A stretch of DNA of 64,000 nt, taken from positions 75,540-139,539 of the forward strand of contig JAEWJS010000132.1 in NCBI GenBank assembly GCA_023386495.1, given 5' to 3'. The DNA is from Bacillota bacterium (GTDB taxonomy: Bacteria > Bacillota > Bacilli > Paenibacillales > Paenibacillaceae). Every line of letters starts with the position of its first letter. The stretch's first letter is position 1. Shown piece after piece: positions 8,249 to 17,105 of the stretch. A program made the translations under genes and the position numbers. Below the pieces are notes generated by a model. It was not told where the DNA came from and did not search any database. It saw only the letters and a list, made by a program, of their open reading frames with translations.

Positions 8249-9363
8249 AAGTTCTAGTTGTCGACGATGAGCCCGCCATGCTGCTCGCCATGAAGCGATT
8301 GCTGTCCACGATCGAAGGGATCGAGCTCGCGGGTTGCTTCCAGAGCGCGGAGGCCGCGCTAGCATTCGTGCGGGAGAACGTAGTGCATCTTGCCTTCCTC
8401 GATATTCAGATTGGCGCGGATGATGGGCTAGAGCTAGCCCGCGGATTGCTGGCGCTGCGCGCTGACCTCGATATCGTATTCACCACCTCCCATACGGAAT
8501 ACGCGATCCACGCATACGATGTCTACCCGCTCGATTATATGGTGAAGCCGATCGCCAGAACGCGCCTCGCCCGGACGATCGCCAAGGCGGCTGGCAGGCG
8601 GGGTTCCTGGTCTCCTGCTGCCGATGATGATGCTCCCGACCGTCTAATCGTGCAAGGACTGGGCTGCTTCGAGGTCAGGAGCAAGCAAGCGGGGGCCGTC
8701 CAATGGATATCCAGGAAAAGCACGGAGCTCTTCGCCTACTTGCTCGCGTCCAGGGGCCGGAGCGTGAGCAAGGCTCGGCTGCTGGAGGACTTGTTCCCGG
8801 ATATGCCGCTGAAGAATGCGGAGACGTATCTTCATACGGCGGTCTATCAGCTTCGGAAGGCGTTGTCGCCGCACGGATGCAAGGAGATGGTCATATCCGC
8901 GCAAGAACAATACCGGGTCGATATGGATCTGGCGGATGTCGACTTCATCCGATTCGAGACGGACGTGCAAGCGATGACCGTCGTCGATCTAACGAACGAA
9001 GCGGCGGCGATTGCGCTGGAGAAGCAATACGCAGGCGATCTATTCGAGGGCAAGTCCTATGCGTGGGCGGCCATGGAGCACGAACGGCTGGCCATCTTGT
9101 ACGATTCTTATGCCAAGCGCCTCGCAAGCTGGCTCTTGGCGATGAAGCGCTATCGCGAAGCGGCGCAGATCGCGAAGAAGCTGGTCAGGCGCAATGAGTT
9201 CGAAGAAGAGTCGACGATGCTGCTGCTGCGCCTATATGGCGAGACGGGGGATCGGCAGTCGCTCCGCAAGCATTATGAGCAGTATGCGCGCTTGCTGCAG
9301 CAAGAGCTGGGTCTGCAGCCATCCGCAGGATGTCGCCGACTCTATGAACAATATAGGGACTAG
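8245..9363 (+). CDS. Response regulator with winged-helix and BTAD domains (SARP-like)
   Basis: 372 residues from ATG 8245, overlapping the kinase stop; GAAGGAG is just upstream. The receiver domain has D7/D8, phospho-acceptor D53 and K101. Residues about 140-230 are an OmpR/SARP-type winged helix (TELFAYLLASRGR, then NAETYLHTAVYQLRKAL). The C-terminal part is a bacterial transcriptional activator (BTAD) domain of helical repeats. Receiver-wHTH-BTAD regulators are typically activators. It is the cognate partner of the overlapping 7TM kinase. The paralogue at 42017 has the same layout and the same D53 position. A likely target is the adjacent SLH gene (inference). Confidence 0.88.
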   Translation: MKVLVVDDEPAMLLAMKRLLSTIEGIELAGCFQSAEAALAFVRENVVHLAFLDIQIGADDGLELARGLLALRADLDIVFTTSHTEYAIHAYDVYPLDYMVKPIARTRLARTIAKAAGRRGSWSPAADDDAPDRLIVQGLGCFEVRSKQAGAVQWISRKSTELFAYLLASRGRSVSKARLLEDLFPDMPLKNAETYLHTAVYQLRKALSPHGCKEMVISAQEQYRVDMDLADVDFIRFETDVQAMTVVDLTNEAAAIALEKQYAGDLFEGKSYAWAAMEHERLAILYDSYAKRLASWLLAMKRYREAAQIAKKLVRRNEFEEESTMLLLRLYGETGDRQSLRKHYEQYARLLQQELGLQPSAGCRRLYEQYRD

Positions 9364-9375
9364 AGGGGGATCACG

Positions 9376-10128
9376 ATGAACGAGACGATCAAGATCATGA
9401 TGCAGCACCGTTCCGTTCGGCAGTTCCAGCCGACGCCGGTTGAGGACGACATGCTGGAGGCGATCGTGCTTGCGGCGCAGCGGGCATCGACTTCCAGCAA
9501 TGTGCAGGCTTACAGCGTCATTGCCGTAAAGGATGCGGAGCTGAAGCGGGAGCTCGCCGAGGTGACGGGCAATCAGCGCAATGTGCTGGAATGCCCGATC
9601 TTCCTCGTGTGGTGCGCCGACCTGCACCGGAATCAGCTGGCCATAGAAGGGATAGGGTCTGAGATGGTGTCAGGCACGACGGAGAATTTGGTCGTTGCTT
9701 CCGTCGACGCGGCACTCGCGGCGCAGAATGCGGCCGTGGCGGCCGAATCGCTCGGGCTTGGCATCGTGTACGTGGGCGGCATCCGCAATGACTTGCGGCG
9801 AGTATCGCGGCTGCTCGGCCTGCCAAAGCTGGTGTTCCCGGTATTCGGGATGTGCGTCGGCTATCCCGCCCATGATCCGGGGCTGCGCCCGCGGCTTCCG
9901 CTCGAGGCGGTGCTGCACCGGGAAGCCTACGCGTCAGATGCAGAGGCCGCGGAGGCGATCCGGCAATACGATGCGGACATGCGCGAGTATTACGTGCAGC
10001 GGACCGGCGGGAAGCGGAGTACGACCTGGTCACAAGAGATGGCGGCCAAGTTCGAGCGCCCCGTGCGGGAGGATGTGCGCGATTACCTTGTGGAGCAAGG
10101 CTTCATGACGGATACCTGCAAGCCATGA
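9376..10128 (+). CDS. NADPH-dependent nitro/flavin oxidoreductase, NfrA/NfsA family
   Basis: 250 residues, the normal length for NfsA/Frp-type FMN oxidoreductases. Family marks are MMQHRSVRQFQPTPV at the N-terminus (FMN phosphate contact), AQRASTSSNVQAYS, DAALAAQNAAVAAESLGLG and YVGGIRND. These enzymes reduce FMN, nitro compounds, quinones or disulfides with NADPH. The gene starts 12 bases after the response regulator, with AGAGGGG upstream, so it probably belongs to that operon. Confidence 0.88.
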   Translation: MNETIKIMMQHRSVRQFQPTPVEDDMLEAIVLAAQRASTSSNVQAYSVIAVKDAELKRELAEVTGNQRNVLECPIFLVWCADLHRNQLAIEGIGSEMVSGTTENLVVASVDAALAAQNAAVAAESLGLGIVYVGGIRNDLRRVSRLLGLPKLVFPVFGMCVGYPAHDPGLRPRLPLEAVLHREAYASDAEAAEAIRQYDADMREYYVQRTGGKRSTTWSQEMAAKFERPVREDVRDYLVEQGFMTDTCKP

Positions 10129-10164
10129 AATTGCGATATGCGGTGAGAGGAGCGGATCGGATCG

Positions 10165-10905
10165 ATGTATCGAGTCGCCATATGCGATGACGACGGGCAG
10201 CAGAGGGAACGGGTCAGGCGGATGCTGCTCGCCCTGTCGATGAAGGCCGAGATTGACTTCGACGTTGCGGAGTTCGAAGCGGGTGAGCGCTTGATCGCGC
10301 ATTATGCGGGAGGGGAGCCCCCATATGACATCCTGATTCTCGATATCGAGATGGGCGGCATGGACGGCATTCAGACAGCGCGGAAGCTGAGGGAGATGAA
10401 GCGGCATCGCGAGCAGATCGTATTCTTGACGAGTTATGCCGAATACATGCTGGAGAGCTTCGATGTCGTGACGTTCCAATATCTCATTAAGCCGGTGGAA
10501 CCGGAGATCTTCGAAGCGAAGCTGCTGAAGCTGTGCCGGTACTTCGAAGAGCGCGAGCAGGATATTCTCATCATCAAGTCGGCGCACGAGGAGATCGTGC
10601 TGAGGCAAGAGGATATTATCGCCATCGAGGCGGCCAAGAGCTTGACGGTGAAGAGCAGGCTGCGATTCACGACGGTCGATGCCGTGCATGACGGTAAGGG
10701 TCTCATCTCCAGCTACGCAGAGGCGTTGAAGGATAGCAAATTCCTGCAGATCCATCGTTCGATCCTCATCAATCTCCGTCACGTACACAAGTTCGCGGGC
10801 AGCACGGTCATCATGTCGAACGGGCTGGGGCTGCCGATCGGCCGGTCCAAGGTTAAGGAAGTGAAAGACGCGGTGACCAAGTTCATGGTCATGAAGGCGG
10901 ATTGA
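10165..10905 (+). CDS. LytTR-family response regulator (AgrA/LytR-like)
   Basis: 246 residues. An N-terminal receiver has acidic D8-D10 and phospho-acceptor D60 in ILILDIEM. The C-terminal LytTR DNA-binding domain (about 135-240) shows the typical EDIIAIEAAKSLTVK start and FLQIHRSILINLRHV core. GAGAGGAG lies upstream. The GHKL kinase follows four bases after the stop, forming an Agr-like two-component pair. No agrB/agrD-type peptide genes are nearby, so the signal is unknown. Confidence 0.9.
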   Translation: MYRVAICDDDGQQRERVRRMLLALSMKAEIDFDVAEFEAGERLIAHYAGGEPPYDILILDIEMGGMDGIQTARKLREMKRHREQIVFLTSYAEYMLESFDVVTFQYLIKPVEPEIFEAKLLKLCRYFEEREQDILIIKSAHEEIVLRQEDIIAIEAAKSLTVKSRLRFTTVDAVHDGKGLISSYAEALKDSKFLQIHRSILINLRHVHKFAGSTVIMSNGLGLPIGRSKVKEVKDAVTKFMVMKAD

Positions 10906-10909
10906 GGCG

Positions 10910-12202
10910 ATGGACGCGATGGAGCTGCTACTTAACGTCGGAATTGCGCTGGTTATGGCCGTGCAAGTGAATTTCTATTTCAACTCCGTGCTGGGCAAGT
11001 CGAACAGCAAACCCAACAAGTGGATCTACATTCTGGCCTTTTTCCTTCTGGATTTCGTGTACCTAACGATGCTGCTGTCCGTGCTATGGTCCTCGTTATT
11101 CGCGCTGGCCGTCATCTTCTGCTTGTCGCTCGGCTATGAGGCGCAGCTTCGGCTGAAGATCGTGTTCTCCGTCCTGTACGCCGTGTTGCTTACGCTCATC
11201 TTTTCCCTTTGCATTTTCCTGCTTGATCCGTCGATCTTCAACGCAGCCGATATCGGCGAGCTGTCGGACGGACCGGGATACCTGCTGTTCTTGCTGAGCT
11301 GTATCATCATGTTCGCGGTTATCCAGCTGATCCGGCTCATCGCCGGACGCAGGAGCTATGCGCTGCAGTACCGTTATTCGCTGCTGTTCCTCATCGTGCC
11401 GATCATCAGCATCTACCAGGTGAACGTGCTGTCAACATACAGCGAGAAGAATATTCATTACTTCCTGTCGGTGTTCGGCTACATCGTGCTGAACGTGCTG
11501 GTCGTCTATGTGCTTGACACGGTGATTGCCCGATTCCAGCTGCTGCACGAGAATGACCAGCTCGAGAAGCAGATGGATTACCAGGATGCCAATTACGAGA
11601 AGACGGTGCACAGCTTCAAGAAGATCAAGAGCATCATCCACGACACGAACCAACAGTTCCTGTATATCTCCCAATGCATCGAGCAAGGCAAGACTGCGGA
11701 GGCTGCCGAGCATATTCGCGTGACGCTGAACCAGATCGAGCAGGCGTATCACAGGGTGAACACCGGCAATCTGGCGGTCGATGCCCTCGTGACGAACGCG
11801 CTGAACATCGGCCAGGCCAACGGCATTCGCGTCGATACGGAGCTTCACATGCTGGACCGGGAGATCCCCATCGAGCGCTACGATCTCTGCATCGTGCTGG
11901 GGAACATGCTGGACAATGCGATCGAGGCTTCGAAGAAGGTCAACATCGCCGAGGATCGGCATATTCGCATTCACATTCGCGCAAGCGAGTCGGCACTCCA
12001 CATTCGGATTCGCAACCATGTAGACCGGGAGATTACCGACCTGCGGAGCCGTAAGCCGAGCCCCGATTATCATGGCTTCGGCCTCATGAACATCAGGCGA
12101 ATCTGCGAGAAGTACGGCGGACATATGACGATCGAGACCGCCTCCCGCACCTTCGATAATATGGTTGTCCTCCCTTACCTCACGGAAGAATCCCCGGCTT
12201 GA
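10910..12202 (+). CDS. GHKL sensor histidine kinase (AgrC-like)
   Basis: 430 residues. Six or so hydrophobic segments occupy about residues 1-205, then a coiled dimerisation segment with the probable phospho-acceptor His244 (IIHDTNQQF), and a GHKL ATPase with VLGNMLDNAIEAS and HGFGLMNIRRICEKYGG. This is the layout of AgrC, LytS and NatK-type kinases. The start at 10910 has only a weak site; ATG 10919 is an alternative. Coupled to the preceding LytTR regulator. A terminator overlaps the end of the gene. Confidence 0.87.
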   Translation: MDAMELLLNVGIALVMAVQVNFYFNSVLGKSNSKPNKWIYILAFFLLDFVYLTMLLSVLWSSLFALAVIFCLSLGYEAQLRLKIVFSVLYAVLLTLIFSLCIFLLDPSIFNAADIGELSDGPGYLLFLLSCIIMFAVIQLIRLIAGRRSYALQYRYSLLFLIVPIISIYQVNVLSTYSEKNIHYFLSVFGYIVLNVLVVYVLDTVIARFQLLHENDQLEKQMDYQDANYEKTVHSFKKIKSIIHDTNQQFLYISQCIEQGKTAEAAEHIRVTLNQIEQAYHRVNTGNLAVDALVTNALNIGQANGIRVDTELHMLDREIPIERYDLCIVLGNMLDNAIEASKKVNIAEDRHIRIHIRASESALHIRIRNHVDREITDLRSRKPSPDYHGFGLMNIRRICEKYGGHMTIETASRTFDNMVVLPYLTEESPA

Positions 12203-12226
12203 ATTGCCGTTCGGGGATTCTTTTCT
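12188..12226 (+). terminator. Terminator overlapping the GHKL kinase stop
   Basis: GAATCCCCG (12188-12196) pairs with CGGGGATTC (12212-12220), followed by TTTTCTT. The stop codon lies inside the stem-loop. Confidence 0.85.
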
Positions 12227-12325
12227 TCGTTTCGGGACGATTCGCCGCGTCGGCGCTCGTTCCCGAGTATGATGAGGGCAGTAAGAGAAGCAGCCAACAT
12301 TCCGAAGGAGAAAGAGGGAGTAACG

Positions 12326-14413
12326 ATGATGATGATGGTGAAGTGGAAAAAGACAGGCGCGGCGGCCATGGCAGCCTTGCTGCTGGCGCTGCCGGTCGCA
12401 GAGCGCGACGCGGAGGCAAGCGGAGGCGCAGCAGCGGGCGACTTGACCCGTAACGAGGCGCGTGCAGTAGCGGAGGCGCTGTTCGGGTACGGCGCCAGCG
12501 GCGTGCAATATGCGATCCGGGACGAAGGGCAGCTCGTGTTGTCGGACGGGATCGCGCAGCAAGAGGACGGCAGCTTGGCGCCGATCGCGGCGGATACGAT
12601 GTTCGGCATCGCCTCCGTCAGCAAGATGCATGTGACCGCATCGGCGATGATGCTGGCCGATCGCGGCAAGATCGACATCGACCGGCCGCTGACGGCATAC
12701 ATCCCGGAGTTCCGGATGGCCGATGAACGCTATAAGCAGATTACGCCGCGCATGCTGATGAATCACTCGTCGGGTCTGTACGGCACGCATTACAAGAACA
12801 GCATGTTCTTCGACGACAACAATATGGAGAACTACGAGATGCTGCTCGAGAACCTTCGGGTCCAGCGGCTGAAGTCCGATCCGGGCGAATATTCCGTCTA
12901 CGCCAACGACGGCTTCCAACTGTTGGAGCTGCTGGTGGAGCGGGTGAGCGGGAAGAGCTATACCGCGTATCTGGCGCAGGAGGTGAGCGGCCCGCTGGGG
13001 TTGACGGGCACGAAGACGCCGCTCGACGACTTCGATCGCGCTCGCTTGCAGCCGGGCAGGCTGCCGGGCCTTCCGTGGGTACTGCCGACCGAGAGCACGA
13101 ATGTCATCGGCACCGGCGGCGTCTACTCGACCGCAGAAGAGCTGACGCTGTTCGCGGAAGTGCTGACGGGCGAGCGGCCGGAGCTGCTGTCCGCCGCTGC
13201 GGCTGACGCGATGGCGCAGCCCGAGTACAGGAAGGGTGTATGGGTCGAGGATGAGCAGAACGTGTTCGGCTATGGCCTGGGCTGGGATTCGGTCGATCTG
13301 GCACCGTTCGGCGATTACGGGATCCGCGCGCTGACCAAGGGCGGCGATTCGATGGTGTACCATTCGGCGTTGATTGCCCTGCCGGATCACGATATCTCGA
13401 TCGCGCTGCTCACCGTAGGAGGTTCTTCCCTCTACAATACGGCCGCAGCAACGAAGATATTGCTGACGTACTTGCAAGAGACAGGGACAATCGCAGCCGT
13501 TCATCCGGATATCGTATTCGAGCCGCCTGTACCGCAAGCGATGCCCGACGACTTGCAAGCCTATGCCGGCCTGTATGGATCCATGGCCTCGCTGTACCGC
13601 ATCGCGATCGAAGATGGCACAATCACTTTGCCCGGTCTATTAGACGACATCATTCCCGGGCAATCCTACGTCTACACCGGCGACCGCACGTTTACCGCCC
13701 AGGACGGGCGCACGGTTATCAGCTTCGACGAGCAGACGAATGGTCACACCTACATGCGCGTCAGGAGCGTGCTGGAATTGCCGGGTCTCGGCCAGTCGGT
13801 GCTCGCGTATTACGATTCGCAGCAGCTGGACGAGAACGCCGTAGACGAATCCGTTGCAGAGGTCTGGCAGGGACGCAACGGCAAGATCTATTATGCGCTC
13901 GATGAAGCCATCACCTCGCAATCCTACCTGTCGCCGGCAGCGCTGAGCAAGGTCATTGCCGTCGACGAGCAGGGCGGTTACGCGAACAATACGAGAATCT
14001 TGGACGCGGATCATGCGGTGAACGCCGTCGAGATTCCAGTCATGAACGGTCGCGACGTAACGGATCTCGCATTCACGCGGTCTTCCGGCGTCGAGTACTT
14101 GAAGGCCGACGGCCGCGTCTATGTCGACGCAGAGGCTGTGAAGCCGATCTACGAGGGGGCAGCAGCCATCGTGACGATTCCGGCAACGGGTTATGCGCGC
14201 TGGTTCGAGATCGGCGAGGGAGCCGCAGGGCGGACGATGAAGGTGACGCTTCCCGAGCAGCACAGCGGCTTCGCCGTCTATGACGCGAACGGCATGCCGG
14301 TGAATATTACGGCTGTCACCGGGACGAATACGGCAGTTCTGCCGGAGAACGGCTTGATCGTCTTCGGCGGCGAGCCGGGCGATGTCATGAAGATTACGCT
14401 GTCATCCCGCTAA
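12326..14413 (+). CDS. Secreted serine hydrolase, beta-lactamase/penicillin-binding (S12) family
   Basis: 695 residues from ATG 12326 (AAGGAG and GAGGGAG upstream). The signal peptide has a KWKKTG n-region and a hydrophobic MAALLLALPVA core. The S12 active-site motifs are SVSK (S97, K100), YAN (Y192, N194) and a KGG triad (TKGGDSMVYHS). After the catalytic domain (about 1-390), some 300 residues of beta-rich sequence may bind substrate or wall. S12 enzymes act on D-Ala peptides, esters or beta-lactams; the substrate is unknown. Its TAA stop directly abuts the stop of the convergent MscS gene. Confidence 0.87.
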   Translation: MMMMVKWKKTGAAAMAALLLALPVAERDAEASGGAAAGDLTRNEARAVAEALFGYGASGVQYAIRDEGQLVLSDGIAQQEDGSLAPIAADTMFGIASVSKMHVTASAMMLADRGKIDIDRPLTAYIPEFRMADERYKQITPRMLMNHSSGLYGTHYKNSMFFDDNNMENYEMLLENLRVQRLKSDPGEYSVYANDGFQLLELLVERVSGKSYTAYLAQEVSGPLGLTGTKTPLDDFDRARLQPGRLPGLPWVLPTESTNVIGTGGVYSTAEELTLFAEVLTGERPELLSAAAADAMAQPEYRKGVWVEDEQNVFGYGLGWDSVDLAPFGDYGIRALTKGGDSMVYHSALIALPDHDISIALLTVGGSSLYNTAAATKILLTYLQETGTIAAVHPDIVFEPPVPQAMPDDLQAYAGLYGSMASLYRIAIEDGTITLPGLLDDIIPGQSYVYTGDRTFTAQDGRTVISFDEQTNGHTYMRVRSVLELPGLGQSVLAYYDSQQLDENAVDESVAEVWQGRNGKIYYALDEAITSQSYLSPAALSKVIAVDEQGGYANNTRILDADHAVNAVEIPVMNGRDVTDLAFTRSSGVEYLKADGRVYVDAEAVKPIYEGAAAIVTIPATGYARWFEIGEGAAGRTMKVTLPEQHSGFAVYDANGMPVNITAVTGTNTAVLPENGLIVFGGEPGDVMKITLSSR

Positions 14414-15661
14414 CTACGTGAATTGCCGCTCCGACCGAGCGTGCAAGGCTAGATTCAGATCATGCCCGCTCGGCTTCTGGAATACCCGGAGGCCGAACTC
14501 GGGCACGACGGCTAGGATATGGTCGAATATGTCGGACTGGATGCCTTCGTACACGCTCCACGCGATGTCGTTCGTGAAGGCGTAGATTTCGATCGGCAGT
14601 CCGTTCTCGCCAGGCGCTAATTGACGCACCATGATCGTCATGTCCTTGTGAATCTTCGGATGCTGCTGGAGGTAATGCTGGATGTACATGCGGAACACGC
14701 CGATATTCGTAAGCGCGCGGCCGTTGACGCGGTTGGAAGTGTCGAGATCGGCGTTGTAGGCCTCGATCTCGCGTACTTTATCCAGGATGTATTCGGATAA
14801 GTAGTGAATGTTCTTGAACTTCTCGATCCATTCTTCCGAACAGAACGTAATGCTGCTGGTATCGATGAACACGGAGCGCTTGATTCGCCGTCCGCCGGCA
14901 TTCTGCATCCCGCGCCAGTTCTTGAAGGAGTCCGAGATTAACGCGTAGCTCGGGAGCGTGACAATTGTTTTATCCCAGTTCTGTACCTTTACGGTGTTGA
15001 GCGAGATATCGATGATATCTCCGTCGGCGCCGTATTTGGGCATCTCGATCCAGTCGCCGACGCGGACCATATCGTTGGAAGACAACTGGACGCCGGCCAC
15101 AAGCCCGAGCAGCGAATCCTTGAAGACGAGCATCGTCACCGCCGAGAGCGCGCCGATGCCGCTTAACAGAATAAGCGGGCTCTCGCCGATCAGGTTCGCG
15201 ATCAGCAGGATGCCGGAGATGACGAACACGATGATTTTCACGACTTGAATGTAGCCTCTGATCGGTCTGACCTTGGAAATCTCGTACGTCCGGTAAATAT
15301 CGTTCACCGCATTGAGGAAGGAGCTGATGACCAAGGTGCCTACGATAATCATGTAGGACCAGACCCCCGTGACAATAAGCGATTGATAAGCCGGGAACGT
15401 CGAAGAGAAGTAGTAGATGATGATGGCCGGGACAAAATGCGAAAGCTTCCGGAATACCTTATGCTCCAGGAAGATGTTATCCCACTCGTAGCGGTTGTTC
15501 TGAATGATTCTCGTAATGATCGTGAGCACGACTTTCTTGGCAATATAATTCGCGAGGATGCTTAACAAGGCAATCCCCACAATCAGGATGATATTCGTTA
15601 AGTACCCCGTCGTCTCACTGTTAACGCCTGCTTGAATGAGCCATTGTTCGATGTATGCCAT
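14414..15661 (-). CDS. MscS-family mechanosensitive ion channel (YbdG/miniconductance type)
   Basis: 415 residues from ATG 15661 (GGGAGG upstream; five extra codons are possible). About five N-terminal membrane segments precede the pore helix and MscS beta domain: LLSGIGALSAVTMLVFKDSL, then GLVAGVQLSSNDMVRVGDWI and GADGDIIDISLNTVKVQNWDKT. The long C-terminal region with NVGVF-like strands and EIYAFTND matches the YbdG/YnaI-type large MscS proteins. The role is release of solutes on osmotic down-shock. Monocistronic, convergent with the serine hydrolase. Confidence 0.92.
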   Translation of the reverse strand: MAYIEQWLIQAGVNSETTGYLTNIILIVGIALLSILANYIAKKVVLTIITRIIQNNRYEWDNIFLEHKVFRKLSHFVPAIIIYYFSSTFPAYQSLIVTGVWSYMIIVGTLVISSFLNAVNDIYRTYEISKVRPIRGYIQVVKIIVFVISGILLIANLIGESPLILLSGIGALSAVTMLVFKDSLLGLVAGVQLSSNDMVRVGDWIEMPKYGADGDIIDISLNTVKVQNWDKTIVTLPSYALISDSFKNWRGMQNAGGRRIKRSVFIDTSSITFCSEEWIEKFKNIHYLSEYILDKVREIEAYNADLDTSNRVNGRALTNIGVFRMYIQHYLQQHPKIHKDMTIMVRQLAPGENGLPIEIYAFTNDIAWSVYEGIQSDIFDHILAVVPEFGLRVFQKPSGHDLNLALHARSERQFT

Positions 15662-15747
15662 GGTTTCCTCCCTCACGGATATTGAAAGTGTCCGTCTAGT
15701 ATACCATAAGGCTCGCAGGCGTTAAGGCTGCAGGCGTGCATCAGAAT

Positions 15748-15773
15748 AGGGCCATCCGCATAGCGGTGGCCCT
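15748..15773 (-). terminator. Hairpin downstream of the double P-loop ATPase gene
   Basis: AGGGCCA (748-754) / TGGCCCT (767-773) and CCGC / GCGG, with one bulged T. No good T-run on the minus strand, so a weak or Rho-assisted terminator. Confidence 0.4.
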
Positions 15774-15785
15774 GTTGAACGGTTT

Positions 15786-16877
15786 CTAGCGATCAAGCAT
15801 CCCTATCAATTCGGTCTGAAGCTGCTGCCCAGCCTTCTCTACGATCGAGAAATTCGTCGCGGCGGCATAGATGGCTTGGATCTGGGAATCGACGGCCTCA
15901 GCCGAAGCCAGATGGGAGGCGGCCTCTTTCATTTTCGCCGAATATCGTGCCCGAATGTCGACGATCGCCGCTGCATAGGCTTCGTCGGTGCCCGGTGCGA
16001 TCGTGAGCGCATACATATCCAAGATTTCGTCCCCGTCCCGTTCCGGGTCATACTCATGCGGGGCCGTACTGTCGAAGATTGCCGTGCGAAGCTGGGGGAA
16101 GATCAACATATCCAGGCTGCCCGGATCGAATCCGCAATGGAACACCTGAACCTCGACCCCGCTCTTCTCTGCAGCGGCAGCAAGCTTCTTCAGCATCGTC
16201 GACTTGCCGGATCCCGGCCTGCCCTTGATGAAGATCCGTCTCTCCAGCTGAGCAGTCAATTGCATGATATAATCGCGTGCACCCTGCGGCGTAGCGGCTC
16301 CGAAGAACAGGTGCCGTCCGGTTGTCGGGGTGCCGCCTTCATGGGCTGCGAATAGCTGCTGCCCCAACTCCTCGGTAATGCGGTTAGCCTTCTCGAAATC
16401 CATGTGATCGATATAGCACTTCTCCCAATCGTCATGAATGCGTAGCGCCGCTTCGAACGCCCCGTAGGCCTGCGAATAATGCTCTGCTAATTGACCGCTC
16501 AGCTCTTCAATCGTATCGTCATGCGAGGCCTGAATCCTGCCGATGTCCACGGCTTCATGCAGATCGATATAGACGAACTCATCTGCCTCGTCCTCCGTTA
16601 ATTCCCCGCAGCGCCGCCCGTCGACCACGCCAACCCCGAGCGCTGTCGCAATCATGCCGTCCAGGTCAGCTGGGCGAAGCGGGGAGTGGAAGCATTGCAC
16701 ATGCTGTCCCTTCTCCAGCAAGCGATCGGCCAGACTGCGGATGACAGTCGATTTGCCCGTGCCGGGCGGCCCTGTCAGGATGAAGATCTTCTTCAGTCCC
16801 CGGAAGGCAGCCTGATACAGGGAATAAGCCCCGCGCGCCGTATGACCTTGTGCGTAATAGTGCGATGCATTGTCCAT
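15786..16877 (-). CDS. Double P-loop ATPase (PRK06851-like)
   Basis: 363 residues with two Walker A motifs: GPPGTGKST near residue 40 and GRPGSGKST near residue 222. The chain is an internal duplication of two AAA-like nucleotide-binding modules, each followed by a VQxFHC/S-type strand and a DLDGMIA/SLDMLIF element. This matches the PRK06851-type ATPase seen in Bacillota and Clostridia, whose function is not established to my knowledge. CTCCTT on the plus strand (16889-16894) is its ribosome binding site; ATG 16877 and GTG 16880 are both well spaced. Confidence 0.75.
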   Translation of the reverse strand: MDNASHYYAQGHTARGAYSLYQAAFRGLKKIFILTGPPGTGKSTVIRSLADRLLEKGQHVQCFHSPLRPADLDGMIATALGVGVVDGRRCGELTEDEADEFVYIDLHEAVDIGRIQASHDDTIEELSGQLAEHYSQAYGAFEAALRIHDDWEKCYIDHMDFEKANRITEELGQQLFAAHEGGTPTTGRHLFFGAATPQGARDYIMQLTAQLERRIFIKGRPGSGKSTMLKKLAAAAEKSGVEVQVFHCGFDPGSLDMLIFPQLRTAIFDSTAPHEYDPERDGDEILDMYALTIAPGTDEAYAAAIVDIRARYSAKMKEAASHLASAEAVDSQIQAIYAAATNFSIVEKAGQQLQTELIGMLDR

Positions 16878-17105
16878 CACGTTGAACACTCCTTCATGCC
16901 TGTTCGGCTTCCCGAATAAGCAGTTATGGGATGAATGCCTATAGGCCCAGTGTATTCTGCCGGCTGCAGAGCGTGAATGTTAGGTCCTTATCATGCCGCC
17001 TTATCCCCGATTTAGGACCACTTGGCGGAATAGCATTTCGCAGTCGCCGGCCATCGATTACATTCCTGTATGACAAGTACAGGAGATCGAAAGGTGGTCA
17101 ACGTG

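Noticed and set aside
11432..13558. 708-codon minus-strand frame opposite the kinase and serine hydrolase
   Set aside because: It spans two well-supported plus-strand genes and a terminator. Long antisense frames are common in this G/C-rich codon use; the same applies to 25611-27227, 49669-51555 and 55398-56624.
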